Origin: Leptothoe sp034932105
GTDB taxonomy: Bacteria; Cyanobacteriota; Cyanobacteriia; Phormidesmidales; Phormidesmidaceae
Length of the DNA: 64,000 nt
Assembly (NCBI RefSeq): GCF_034932105.1
Contig: NZ_JAYGIG010000010.1
Coordinates: 20,510-84,509, forward strand
Direction of reading: 5' to 3'
How positions within the stretch are numbered: position 1 is the stretch's first letter; the number at the start of each line of letters is the position of its first letter. Below the pieces are notes generated by a model. It made no database searches and was not told where the DNA came from. It saw only the letters and a program-made list of their open reading frames with translations. Below are positions 8,513 to 15,895 of the stretch, piece after piece. The position numbers were made by a program, and so were the translations under genes.

Positions 8513-9307
8513 CTAGGGTGCGGAAATATTGAGTAGTGCTTGAATCTTTTCGGCAGTCAATTGTTCCACATGGGGGATTACTAGGGCTGCTCCAGCCTCT
8601 TTCAGGGTTTTGCTATAACGAGTTTTGTAGGCCGCATCTGTTTGGACATGGGGGGGTAAAACACCGACACCCAGCCATAGACGGTCAGGAAATTGGGCTT
8701 GAGCAGCTTTGATGGTGGCCATATCAGCCACCGTGTCTCCGGCATATAAAACGGGTAGCCCCTTGGGAACCGTCGCTTCGAGCTGGTCAATGGTCATGTA
8801 AAGCCCGGTGGGGTCGGGTTTACTGGGAGCATCGGCCATGGCAATCAAGATTGGGGCCGTTAGACCCATGCGCTGTTGCAAAATATAGTTGGCTGAGCCT
8901 CGGGTTGCTCCGCTAAAAAATGCGGATGGTACGCCACCCTGGGCGAGGTCGGCTAGATATTGAGCTCTCATGAGGACGGGTTCTTGGGTGATATACCCGG
9001 TCCACTGACTGGGGTCGTCGCCGGAGCCCCGATAGCGTTCTTGAAAATAGAGCACGATGGCATCGTAGTCACTGTTATGGGATTGTCCAGATGCCTGACT
9101 ATGGCGATGGATCAGCTCTTGAGAGGCTTGCCAATCGTTGTTCCAGATGCCTTCGCTTTTGAGCTGGTCAATATCCTGGGGGGTGGGCCGATAATGCCCT
9201 TGGGTAAAATGTTCCACCGTGTCCGCAATGGCCCGACGATAGGAGCCGCTGACGTCGCGGACAACGCCATCGATGTCAAATATAGCTAGGGCAATAGGGT
9301 TAGACAT
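8513..9307 (-). CDS. HAD-superfamily phosphatase, TIGR01548-type
   Basis: The product has 264 residues. HAD motif I is at the N terminus (AIFDIDGVVRD, nucleophile Asp about 10). Motif II is SGATRGS near the middle, and the motif III/IV region is KPDPTGLYM followed by LYAGDTVADM. The helical cap sits between motifs I and II. The size and the DIDGVVRDVSGSYRRAI opening fit the cyanobacterial/archaeal subfamily TIGR01548, whose substrate is not established. An imidazole-glycerol-phosphate-like or sugar phosphate is sometimes suggested, but nothing here shows it. Confidence 0.8.
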   Translation of the reverse strand: MSNPIALAIFDIDGVVRDVSGSYRRAIADTVEHFTQGHYRPTPQDIDQLKSEGIWNNDWQASQELIHRHSQASGQSHNSDYDAIVLYFQERYRGSGDDPSQWTGYITQEPVLMRAQYLADLAQGGVPSAFFSGATRGSANYILQQRMGLTAPILIAMADAPSKPDPTGLYMTIDQLEATVPKGLPVLYAGDTVADMATIKAAQAQFPDRLWLGVGVLPPHVQTDAAYKTRYSKTLKEAGAALVIPHVEQLTAEKIQALLNISAP

Positions 9308-9425
9308 TGTTTAAGTTGGAGGCTAGGGGGGAGAGACTAATTTTTGATGTGCTAAGGGGAGTCAATGCGCTAGAATTGTAGACCGTATAGTTTTGAAGCC
9401 AAGAGGCGTAGAGCGGAGGTTTGCA

Positions 9426-9725
9426 TTGTCTCGATTTATCTTAAAGGTTCTCTGGCTCGACAAGGATGTGGCGATTGCCGTAGATCAAGTAGTGGGCAAG
9501 GGATCGAGTCCGCTGACCTCTTACTTTTTCTGGCCCCGTCATGATGCGTGGGAGCAGATGAAGGTGGAGCTTGAGTCCAAAACTTGGATTGTTGAAGAAG
9601 AGCGTATTAATCTCTTGAACCAGGCGACTGAGATTATCAACTATTGGCAGGAAGGGGGCAAGACGCTGCCTATGCAAAAGGCAGCTGAAAAATTCCCCCA
9701 TGTATCGTTCACGGGTAGTTCGTGA
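9426..9725 (+). CDS. ycf65: ribosomal protein PSRP-3 (Ycf65-like)
   Basis: The product has 99 residues counted from TTG 9426, chosen because GGAGG at 9415-9419 lies 6 nt upstream; the longer frame to 9393 has no ribosome site. The core ILKVLWLDKDVAIAVDQ followed by SPLTSYFFWPRHDAWEQ is the PSRP-3/Ycf65 signature. The family is found in the small ribosomal subunit of plastids and cyanobacteria. The C-terminal third (NQATEIINYWQEG) is also conserved. It is probably transcribed alone; the next gene (atpE) is convergent. Confidence 0.9.
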   Translation: MSRFILKVLWLDKDVAIAVDQVVGKGSSPLTSYFFWPRHDAWEQMKVELESKTWIVEEERINLLNQATEIINYWQEGGKTLPMQKAAEKFPHVSFTGSS

Positions 9726-9925
9726 TTTGGGCTGTTTAGGATAGGCCTGTAAATGAGTTCGTTTCTGTTCTGTCGGAAGAAGCGGACTCTTTTGTTTTTT
9801 GGGTATCTTTGGCGAAATTCTGGCTCATCGCTCCCCATATTCCAGGACTCATCCATAGTAGAGCTCCCATGGTTACCTGGATTTGCATCGGGTGGACCCA
9901 TGGGATTTTTTCTGGAATTTATGAC

Positions 9926-9960
9926 AAAAGGCCGCAGGTGATTTGAACCTGCGGCCTTTT
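9926..9960 (-). terminator. terminator of the atpB-atpE operon
   Basis: A perfect 14-bp stem, AAAAGGCCGCAGGT (9926-9939) with ACCTGCGGCCTTTT (9947-9960), has a 7-nt loop. Read on the minus strand it is a GC-rich stem ending in TTTT, about 50 bp past the atpE stop. It could also stop readthrough from ycf65 on the plus strand. Confidence 0.85.
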
Positions 9961-10012
9961 GCTATGAACTCTAAAGATTTTGAACTCCAAAGATGGTCCG
10001 GAAACTAGCCGA

Positions 10013-10420
10013 CTAGACAGTTCCACCTGCGGCTTGTACTCGTGCCCGCGCTCTTTTGAGGGACTTCTTAGCCTGGATAGCGGCCTGTTTATCGTCGGCA
10101 GAAACGCTATCTGCTGCTGATTGGGCTGAGGTGTATTCTTTCTCGGCCTCAGATAAATCAATGCTATCGCCGCGCTCAGCACCGTTTACCAAAATGGTAA
10201 CTTCGTTGTTTTCGATTTCGGCAAAACCGCCCATGAGTGCGATCGCAACCCAATCCTTATCAGCCCGTACTCGCAAAACGCCAATATCAACTGCTGTTAG
10301 TAACGGAGCGTGACCACTCAAAATACCTAATTGACCGGTAGTACTGGGTAGCACTACCTCTTCCGCTTCAGCATCCCAAACTGTTTTATCAGGAGCCAAT
10401 ACGCGCACTGCTAATGCCAT
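10013..10420 (-). CDS. atpE: F1 ATP synthase epsilon subunit
   Basis: The product has 135 residues, normal for cyanobacterial epsilon (named atpE in plastids and Synechocystis, atpC elsewhere). The N-terminal beta-barrel starts ALAVRVLAPDKTVWDAEAEE, and the loop TGQLGILSGHAPLLTAV is the family hallmark. The C-terminal two-helix region (DLSEAEKEYTSAQ to KSLKRARARVQAA) is the part that inhibits ATP hydrolysis in the dark. It lies directly downstream of atpB on the minus strand with a 134-bp spacer holding a long inverted repeat. Confidence 0.97.
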   Translation of the reverse strand: MALAVRVLAPDKTVWDAEAEEVVLPSTTGQLGILSGHAPLLTAVDIGVLRVRADKDWVAIALMGGFAEIENNEVTILVNGAERGDSIDLSEAEKEYTSAQSAADSVSADDKQAAIQAKKSLKRARARVQAAGGTV

Positions 10421-10446
10421 AAGACTTTAAGAATTAAAGAGGAACA

Positions 10447-10508
10447 GTGAATGGTGAATAGTGAGTAGTGGTGGAGAATAAATCATGACCACCCACCACT
10501 CACCATTC
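10447..10508. repeat. inverted repeat in the atpB-atpE spacer
   Basis: TGAATGGTGA (10447-10456) pairs with TCACCATTCA (10499-10508), and inner GTGGTGG (10467-10473) pairs with CCACCAC (10492-10498). The left arm also repeats GTGA-type words (AATGGTGAATAGTGAGTAGTGG), so several alternative stems are possible. In the atpBE transcript this would form a hairpin between the two coding regions, where it could set the beta:epsilon ratio or protect the upstream message. Confidence 0.7.
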
Positions 10509-10554
10509 ATGAAGCCGTAATCTTTGAACGATGAGATCAGCTATCGCTTACGCC

Positions 10555-12003
10555 TTAGCCTTTCATTTTCGCTGCAGTTTCTATCACCTCGTCAATGCCG
10601 CCCTTGAGGTAGAAAGCCTGCTCAGGAACATCATCGAGTTCACCAGCGAGAATCATGTTGAAGCCCTTGATGGTGTCCGCCAGAGAAACATACTTACCAG
10701 GAGAACCGGTGAAGATCTCTGCTACAAAGAAAGGCTGAGAGAGGAACTTCTCAATCTTACGAGCGCGAGCAACTGCGAGGCGGTCATCTTCAGACAATTC
10801 ATCTAGACCCAGAATGGCGATGATGTCCTGAAGCTCTTTATAGCGCTGCAGAATCGACTGCACAGCTCGGGCCGTAGCATAGTGCTCAGCCCCAACGATA
10901 TCAGGCTGAAGCATGGTGGAGGTGGAATCCAGGGGATCCACGGCGGGGTAGATACCCTTAGAAGCCAGACCACGGGACAGTACAGTGGTGGCATCCAAGT
11001 GGGCAAACGTAGTTGCAGGAGCAGGGTCAGTCAGGTCGTCCGCAGGAACGTATACCGCCTGAATCGACGTAATGGAACCCTCATGAGTCGATGCAATTCG
11101 CTCCTGCAGGTCACCCATGTCAGTACCCAGGGTGGGCTGATAACCTACCGCAGAAGGCATACGTCCCAACAGGGCAGACACCTCAGAACCCGCCTGTACA
11201 AAGCGGAAGATGTTGTCAATAAACAACAGTACGTCCTGCTTGTTGATATCACGGAAATACTCCGCCATGGTCAAGGCAGACAGAGCCACCCGCATGCGAG
11301 CACCGGGGGGCTCATTCATCTGGCCATATACCAGAGCTACTTTAGACTTGCTCAGGTCGGCGGCGTTAATTACGCCAGACTCAATAAATTCGTTGTAGAG
11401 GTCGTTTCCTTCACGGGTACGCTCGCCAACACCACCAAATACGGATACACCGCCGTGCTCCTTAGCAATGTTGTTGATTAGCTCTTGAATCAAAACGGTT
11501 TTGCCTACGCCAGCACCACCAAAGAGGCCAATCTTTCCGCCCTTACGGTAGGGACCCAGAAGATCGATAACTTTAATCCCAGTTTCAAATACAGAGGGCT
11601 TTGTCTCTAATTCTGTAAGTTTGGGTGCATCACGGTGGATAGGCAATGTATTGGACATATCCACATCACCCTTTTCATCCACGGGCTCACCCAGAACGTT
11701 AAAAATACGTCCTAAAGTGGCGTTGCCAACGGGTACGGTGATCGGGGAGCCCAGGTCAGTAACCTGCATCCCTCGAACCAATCCATCGGTGGAACTCATC
11801 GATACAGCCCTGACTTGGCTATCACCTAGTAGTTGCTGTACTTCGCAAGTAACAGAAACGGTTTGCCCTGCCGGATTTGTACCTTCAACTTTGATAGCGT
11901 TATAAATGTTTGGTAGTTGGCCGGGGGAGAACTTAACGTCTAGAACAGGGCCAATAATCTGAGTGATTACGCCAATATTTGTTTTCTCTGCAGTGGTGAC
12001 CAT
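10555..12003 (-). CDS. atpB: F1 ATP synthase beta subunit
   Basis: The product has 482 residues, full length. The P-loop GGAGVGKT is at about residues 162-169. The catalytic GERTREGNDLY segment, the Walker-B-like DVLLFIDNIFRF and the ALLGRMPSAVGYQPTL stretch are intact. It forms the catalytic sites of the thylakoid ATP synthase. Transcribed first in the atpB-atpE pair, as in other cyanobacteria and plastids; the remaining atp genes are not in this window. Confidence 0.98.
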   Translation of the reverse strand: MVTTAEKTNIGVITQIIGPVLDVKFSPGQLPNIYNAIKVEGTNPAGQTVSVTCEVQQLLGDSQVRAVSMSSTDGLVRGMQVTDLGSPITVPVGNATLGRIFNVLGEPVDEKGDVDMSNTLPIHRDAPKLTELETKPSVFETGIKVIDLLGPYRKGGKIGLFGGAGVGKTVLIQELINNIAKEHGGVSVFGGVGERTREGNDLYNEFIESGVINAADLSKSKVALVYGQMNEPPGARMRVALSALTMAEYFRDINKQDVLLFIDNIFRFVQAGSEVSALLGRMPSAVGYQPTLGTDMGDLQERIASTHEGSITSIQAVYVPADDLTDPAPATTFAHLDATTVLSRGLASKGIYPAVDPLDSTSTMLQPDIVGAEHYATARAVQSILQRYKELQDIIAILGLDELSEDDRLAVARARKIEKFLSQPFFVAEIFTGSPGKYVSLADTIKGFNMILAGELDDVPEQAFYLKGGIDEVIETAAKMKG

Positions 12004-12166
12004 GCTTGCGCCTTATCCTAAGGGTGTTAGCTACTGCGGCGACTTTTAATTTTATTTTTACTTTCAAAGTGCCATGTAACAGATTATCACTAGATGCATC
12101 ATCCATGGCGCTGGCATTTGCTATAGTTGGTGCGCTTTTGGGTCGCCATGGAGTTCTAGCGGTTGT

Positions 12167-13102
12167 CTAGCTCTGATTTGGGCGGGTGTGCTGCCCATGA
12201 TGTTTTTTTGACCTATTCAGGAGAATTGCGATCGCTCCCATGATCGACATTCTCGGTTCAGGGATGGACTGAGGTGGGGTAGGCGCAATCACTGCGGGTG
12301 GCATCACACTAATGGGCGGCGTCACCGTTGCCCCAGGGATATTGACTACAGGGTTTGCCACAGGCCCATTTGTGACGGGTGCCTGAATAACCGGCGGCAC
12401 TGTTGGCGTAGCAGGTGTGACTGGGATTGGCCGCTGGACGATCCGTGGGGCTGTGCTGACTGGTTGGGGTGCCGTGGCTGTTGGCGTGGCACTGGTTCGA
12501 AAATCAGGTCGTTGCCGGATGAAAAAGCGATCATTGGGAATGGTATCGGTGATGAAGTAGTTAAACCAAACATTTTCACCGGGGTTTACCCCAGCCCCTT
12601 CATAGAAGTTGATGAAATCCCGTACGTCGGTTACCTCATCTGCCCTAGTGTAGCGGTCCGATCTATAGGGGCGCACAGGGCTGATGCCTTGGGCAAAGGA
12701 TAGTCCGTCATTTTCACCGCTGGCGTATCCTGGGGTTTCCTGTAGCTCATGGTCATAGAACCGCCAGAATGCCCCCGTGAGGTTGCGCGACACTATATTA
12801 ATAGCAAAGCCTGGACGATTAAAGATGGAGTGGTGTTTGGCTGTGGTTAAACCGCTAATTGCCAGCGAAATATCTAAACCCCACACATCTTGATAGACCA
12901 CAAAGGGGTCCTGAGAGGTGCCTGAACCCTTGACATCGGTGATCTTGAAGTTGCTGGATGCTTCGCTAAACAATAAACCGTTCTGACTACATCCGCTTGC
13001 TAAGCACGCAGCCTGCGCTGTGGGGCTGACAAGTGCCAGTAAGATGCCACTGACGATGGTTGCTGCACCAATTTGATGAGCAGCGTTCGTAACTATTCCC
13101 AT
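12167..13102 (-). CDS. secreted protein with PEP-CTERM-like C terminus
   Basis: Starting at ATG 13102 (GAGG upstream; the frame reaches 13132) gives 311 residues. A signal peptide is clear (ATIVSGILLALVSPTAQA, cut before ACLASGC). Residues about 30-205 are a globular Ser/Asn/Asp-rich domain. About 215-275 are a Pro/Thr/Val-rich spacer. The end is SIPEP, then a short hydrophobic run (MSIMGAIAILL), then NRSKKHHG, which matches the PEP-CTERM sorting pattern recognised by exosortase. The hydrophobic run is shorter than usual and about 10 residues follow the basic cluster, so this is a weak-to-moderate match. No exosortase is in the window. Confidence 0.65.
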   Translation of the reverse strand: MGIVTNAAHQIGAATIVSGILLALVSPTAQAACLASGCSQNGLLFSEASSNFKITDVKGSGTSQDPFVVYQDVWGLDISLAISGLTTAKHHSIFNRPGFAINIVSRNLTGAFWRFYDHELQETPGYASGENDGLSFAQGISPVRPYRSDRYTRADEVTDVRDFINFYEGAGVNPGENVWFNYFITDTIPNDRFFIRQRPDFRTSATPTATAPQPVSTAPRIVQRPIPVTPATPTVPPVIQAPVTNGPVANPVVNIPGATVTPPISVMPPAVIAPTPPQSIPEPRMSIMGAIAILLNRSKKHHGQHTRPNQS

Positions 13103-13194
13103 GGATAAAGCCTCGGAGCTGAAAAAAAGCAATCTAAGACATGTATCAAAAAATACTGATGATTTAAGATGCAGCTGATGTCTTTATGAAGGTG

Positions 13195-13236
13195 AAAGTA
13201 GCCATAAGCCTTTTGATATAGGCTTATGGCTACTTT
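13195..13236. repeat. 16-bp perfect hairpin between the two secreted-protein genes
   Basis: AAAGTAGCCATAAGCC (13195-13210) pairs with GGCTTATGGCTACTTT (13221-13236), with a 10-nt A/T loop. It lies about 93 bp upstream of the PEP-CTERM-like gene start and well past the terminator of the haemagglutinin-like gene. The T-tail is short on both strands. It may be a second-line terminator or an upstream leader structure. Confidence 0.7.
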
Positions 13237-13424
13237 GTTTAGAATGACATTTTTACTTTGCTATGCCCATGAAAATACGTAGACTTTATCAAAAGTAGAC
13301 ATCAATATCTATTGAAATGTGGTGATAATACTTAGATTTGCTATGCCTGGATGCTTTGCTTCTGTGGCTTCTGCTCTCCATCGTTTGCAGTGATCACCCT
13401 AGGTTGTGGATTATGGGCACAAAG
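13237..13424. other. intergenic region between two hairpin clusters
   Basis: Together with the hairpins on either side, this makes up the gene-free stretch 13103-13546. No start-codon frame of interest was found. It is AT-rich and could hold the promoter of the PEP-CTERM-like gene. Confidence 0.4.
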
Positions 13425-13483
13425 CCATAGTCATGGGGCCATGACTATGGGAAAGCGGGGTGTTATTACAACACCCCGCTTTC
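13425..13483 (-). terminator. double-hairpin terminator of the haemagglutinin-like gene
   Basis: Two perfect hairpins lie side by side. CCATAGTCATGG/CCATGACTATGG (13425-13450) has a 2-nt centre. GAAAGCGGGGTGTT/AACACCCCGCTTTC (13451-13483) has 14 bp and a 5-nt loop. On the minus strand the GC-rich stem comes first, about 64 bp past the stop codon. The near-perfect palindrome follows. Confidence 0.75.
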
Positions 13484-13546
13484 CTTTGGCTCAATGACTT
13501 AAGGCTCTGCTTGTTGAGTCCCTTTGATTGAGCTTTGATTGAGCTT

Positions 13547-15037
13547 TTATCGAGCTGCCGGCGGTCGAATATCGAGTACTTTGCCAGCTTCAATGGTTAC
13601 AGTGCCGTCAAGTTGAGGTCTAGCACCCGTGGCTGTGGCTGTTCCATAAAACCGCACGGTGTGATTGGCCCAAATATCAATACTGCCACCCTGACTGGTT
13701 TCCGAGTTTGCTTGCAGCGTAGAGTTACGATCCACTAAGACATAGGCGGCACTAAATCCGTCTTCAACGGGCATGCCACCGATGGATAGGGTGCCAGCTT
13801 GGCTCACTCCATTGGCGAAAATGTCGCCCCCGACGAGGTTGATTTGATTCCCCAACATAGTGACTTGGCCTGGGGAGCTATTCGGGGCGGCAAGATGGTC
13901 ATCGGAAACATCCACCACACCTCGGACCAAGACTGTGCCTGGGGTAGGGGCTAGGGATGGAGGACTGTTCGTGAGGGTTTGGGACCCATCCGAGTTGACT
14001 ACGATTTCGGTGGCGCTCTGTTCGTTGCCACCGGTCAGTAGCTGGGCTAGCTCAGTGGTGGCTAAGGTGTCAGGCACAGCCGTCGTAGCAATTGCCGCCA
14101 GAGTATCAGCTGGAACCACATCAAAACTGAGTAGGCTACCGGGTTGGTTCAGTCGCAGTAGGGTGTCTCCTGCCGTGGCCACTAGGTTGATCGTGCCACC
14201 AGGGGCCACGAGTTTGCCGTCGTTCTGGATATAGTGACCAATGAAGGTGATGGTGGCCTGGGGGGTGACCTCAAGACTACCTTGGTTTTCAATGCTGCCA
14301 GTGGGTAGCTCTGGAGAGAGCGGGTCTAATGCCACTGAGCTAGCCGGAGCTGAAAGCATTAGATACCCGATGGGGTTACCCGTCAGGTTGTTGATTGTGG
14401 GCGTAGATAGGGTTGGAGCTATGGCATTGATTGAAATCACGGACCCGCCAGCGGATGAATCGAGGTCACTGACTGAGCCATCGATCGATAAAAGATAGGT
14501 CTCATCAAACAGTAGACCTGACGCTGTGGTGGCGGTTAGGTTGGCCGGCAAGCTCAGGCTCACATTTTCACCAAAAACAATGCCAGCAGGATTGACTAGA
14601 AAAAGATTAGCGCTGGTCGCCTGACTGAGGTCATTGCTGGTGACTTTAAGTAAGCCATCGATGGAGGAAGGCTGTAAAGCATTAATCAGGCTAATGACAT
14701 TGGCAACATTAGGATCCACCACAAAGTTGGCAGCATCGGCGGAGCCTAGGTCAAACTGTTGGAACTGATGAATCAGGTTAGGGGCAGTGCCACCTGATGA
14801 CTGCCCGCCTAGGATATTAAACTGATTGGATTCCCGCACAACGCTTGTATCTGACGTTGCAGGCTGAATAATTGTGGGTGTTGCAGCTGCCGGTGTGATT
14901 GCAGGGGCCACCTCAATGGTTAACTGAGCTGAGGCTGTGGTGTGAAAGTTCAGCAACCACAATGGCATGGCCGCGAAGAGGAGGTATGAAAATTTGCAGT
15001 TCATGGAGTTAGCAATTGCCCGACAGCGTGTCAGCAT
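13547..15037 (-). CDS. filamentous haemagglutinin-like (TpsA-type) secreted protein
   Basis: Starting at ATG 15037 gives 496 residues; the frame is open to 15061 and another ATG lies at 15004. A signal peptide ends near TTASAQ. The haemagglutinin-activity/TPS domain follows: FNILGGQSSGGTAPNLIHQFQQFDLGSADAANF, then LFLVNPAGIVFGENVSL, the equivalent of the NPNGI motif. The remainder is beta-helix-like. At about 500 residues it is short for this class, lacking the long adhesive rod. No TpsB transporter gene is nearby, so secretion would depend on an unlinked partner. Confidence 0.82.
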   Translation of the reverse strand: MLTRCRAIANSMNCKFSYLLFAAMPLWLLNFHTTASAQLTIEVAPAITPAAATPTIIQPATSDTSVVRESNQFNILGGQSSGGTAPNLIHQFQQFDLGSADAANFVVDPNVANVISLINALQPSSIDGLLKVTSNDLSQATSANLFLVNPAGIVFGENVSLSLPANLTATTASGLLFDETYLLSIDGSVSDLDSSAGGSVISINAIAPTLSTPTINNLTGNPIGYLMLSAPASSVALDPLSPELPTGSIENQGSLEVTPQATITFIGHYIQNDGKLVAPGGTINLVATAGDTLLRLNQPGSLLSFDVVPADTLAAIATTAVPDTLATTELAQLLTGGNEQSATEIVVNSDGSQTLTNSPPSLAPTPGTVLVRGVVDVSDDHLAAPNSSPGQVTMLGNQINLVGGDIFANGVSQAGTLSIGGMPVEDGFSAAYVLVDRNSTLQANSETSQGGSIDIWANHTVRFYGTATATGARPQLDGTVTIEAGKVLDIRPPAAR

Positions 15038-15061
15038 ATGCACCAGGTAAAGTTGTATCAA

Positions 15062-15463
15062 GAATTACAGATGACACCCGATATATAAATAATACGAGGA
15101 ATTTTTCATAGAACCTGAAGCAGCTATAAAGATCCGTGTATTGAAACCATGAAGTTTTCACTTGGGTTCGCTTAGCCCCTAAGTTCGGGAACCCGTACCA
15201 TTAGACCTGTTGCTATGTCAGCTCATTAAGCGATAATTTAGCACTCGGCAATAGAGAGTGCTAAACCCCGTTTGGGTTGCAGCTTCTTCCCCTGTCAAAC
15301 TCCTTTTGTGGGTAAGCCACTCCACGTTTAACCCTGCTGTTTTCATTGCAGAACAACGAGGTTTGTAGACCTGGACGAGGTTTAAGGGGTACTGCCCTGG
15401 TGGACTGAATACCGCCTTGGTGCAATTGCCGAATGATTGATCTATCAAAGTTCGGAGAAAACT
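15062..15463. promoter_or_regulatory. groESL control region
   Basis: A 400-bp gene-free region. A sigma-A-type promoter is visible: TTGCTA (15210-15215), a 16-nt spacer and GATAAT (15232-15237). It places the start of transcription at about 15244, inside the CIRCE element. The leader from there to the groES ATG is about 220 nt, which is long for groESL and could hold a thermosensor or other structure; I see no specific one. Confidence 0.65.
15238..15264. promoter_or_regulatory. CIRCE operator (HrcA binding site)
   Basis: TTAGCACTC (15238-15246), nine bases, GAGTGCTAA (15256-15264): a perfect match to the CIRCE consensus. HrcA binds this site and represses groESL until heat or light stress. 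It overlaps the predicted start of transcription. Confidence 0.97.
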
Positions 15464-15775
15464 ATGGCAGCCATTTCTTTGAGTGTTTCAAGCGTCACTC
15501 CCCTAGGCGATCGCGTTTTGATCAAAGTCAGCGCATCTGAAGAAAAAACCGCTGGTGGCATTTTGCTGCCCGATACCGCTAAAGAAAAGCCCCAGGTGGG
15601 AGAGATTACCGCCGTTGGCCCTGGGAAGCGTGGCGATGACGGTACTCGTCAGGCTCCCGATGTAGAAGTTGGCAATAACGTCCTCTACTCCAAGTATGCA
15701 GGTACTGACATCAAGCTAGGTGGCGATGATTACGTCCTGCTATCCGAGAAGGACATCCTGGCCGTTGTTGGCTAA
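15464..15775 (+). CDS. groES: co-chaperonin GroES
   Basis: The product has 103 residues from ATG 15464 (GGAG at 15454-15457); the frame extends upstream to 15437 but without a ribosome site. The core TPLGDRVLIKVSASEEKTAGGILLPDTAKEKPQ and the C-terminal VGNNVLYSKYAGTDIKLGGDDYVLL are standard. The mobile loop is EEKTAGGILLP. It is the first gene of the CIRCE-controlled groESL operon. Confidence 0.97.
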   Translation: MAAISLSVSSVTPLGDRVLIKVSASEEKTAGGILLPDTAKEKPQVGEITAVGPGKRGDDGTRQAPDVEVGNNVLYSKYAGTDIKLGGDDYVLLSEKDILAVVG

Positions 15776-15788
15776 ATGTCAAGTTTCA

Positions 15789-15838
15789 TCAATTTTCAAT
15801 TGTTGGCCCATGGTCAATTTTCAATTGTTGGCCCATGG
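15789..15838 (+). repeat. 25-bp perfect tandem repeat in the groES-groEL spacer
   Basis: A 25-bp unit beginning TCAATTTTCAATTG and ending GGCCCATGG occurs at 15789-15813 and again at 15814-15838 without a mismatch. It begins 13 bp after the groES stop codon. The unit's TTGTTGGC word also occurs at the 3-prime end of groES, so it may derive from it. Each unit contains CAATTTTCAATTG, able to form a short hairpin. Confidence 0.9.
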
Positions 15839-15895
15839 CCAATCTTGTTACCCACTCCAGACCCATCTGAAACGTTCTGAAATATAGGTTAATTC

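Noticed and set aside
10882..11481. 199-residue plus-strand frame opposite atpB
   Set aside because: Shadow of a highly conserved gene; no family resemblance or ribosome site.
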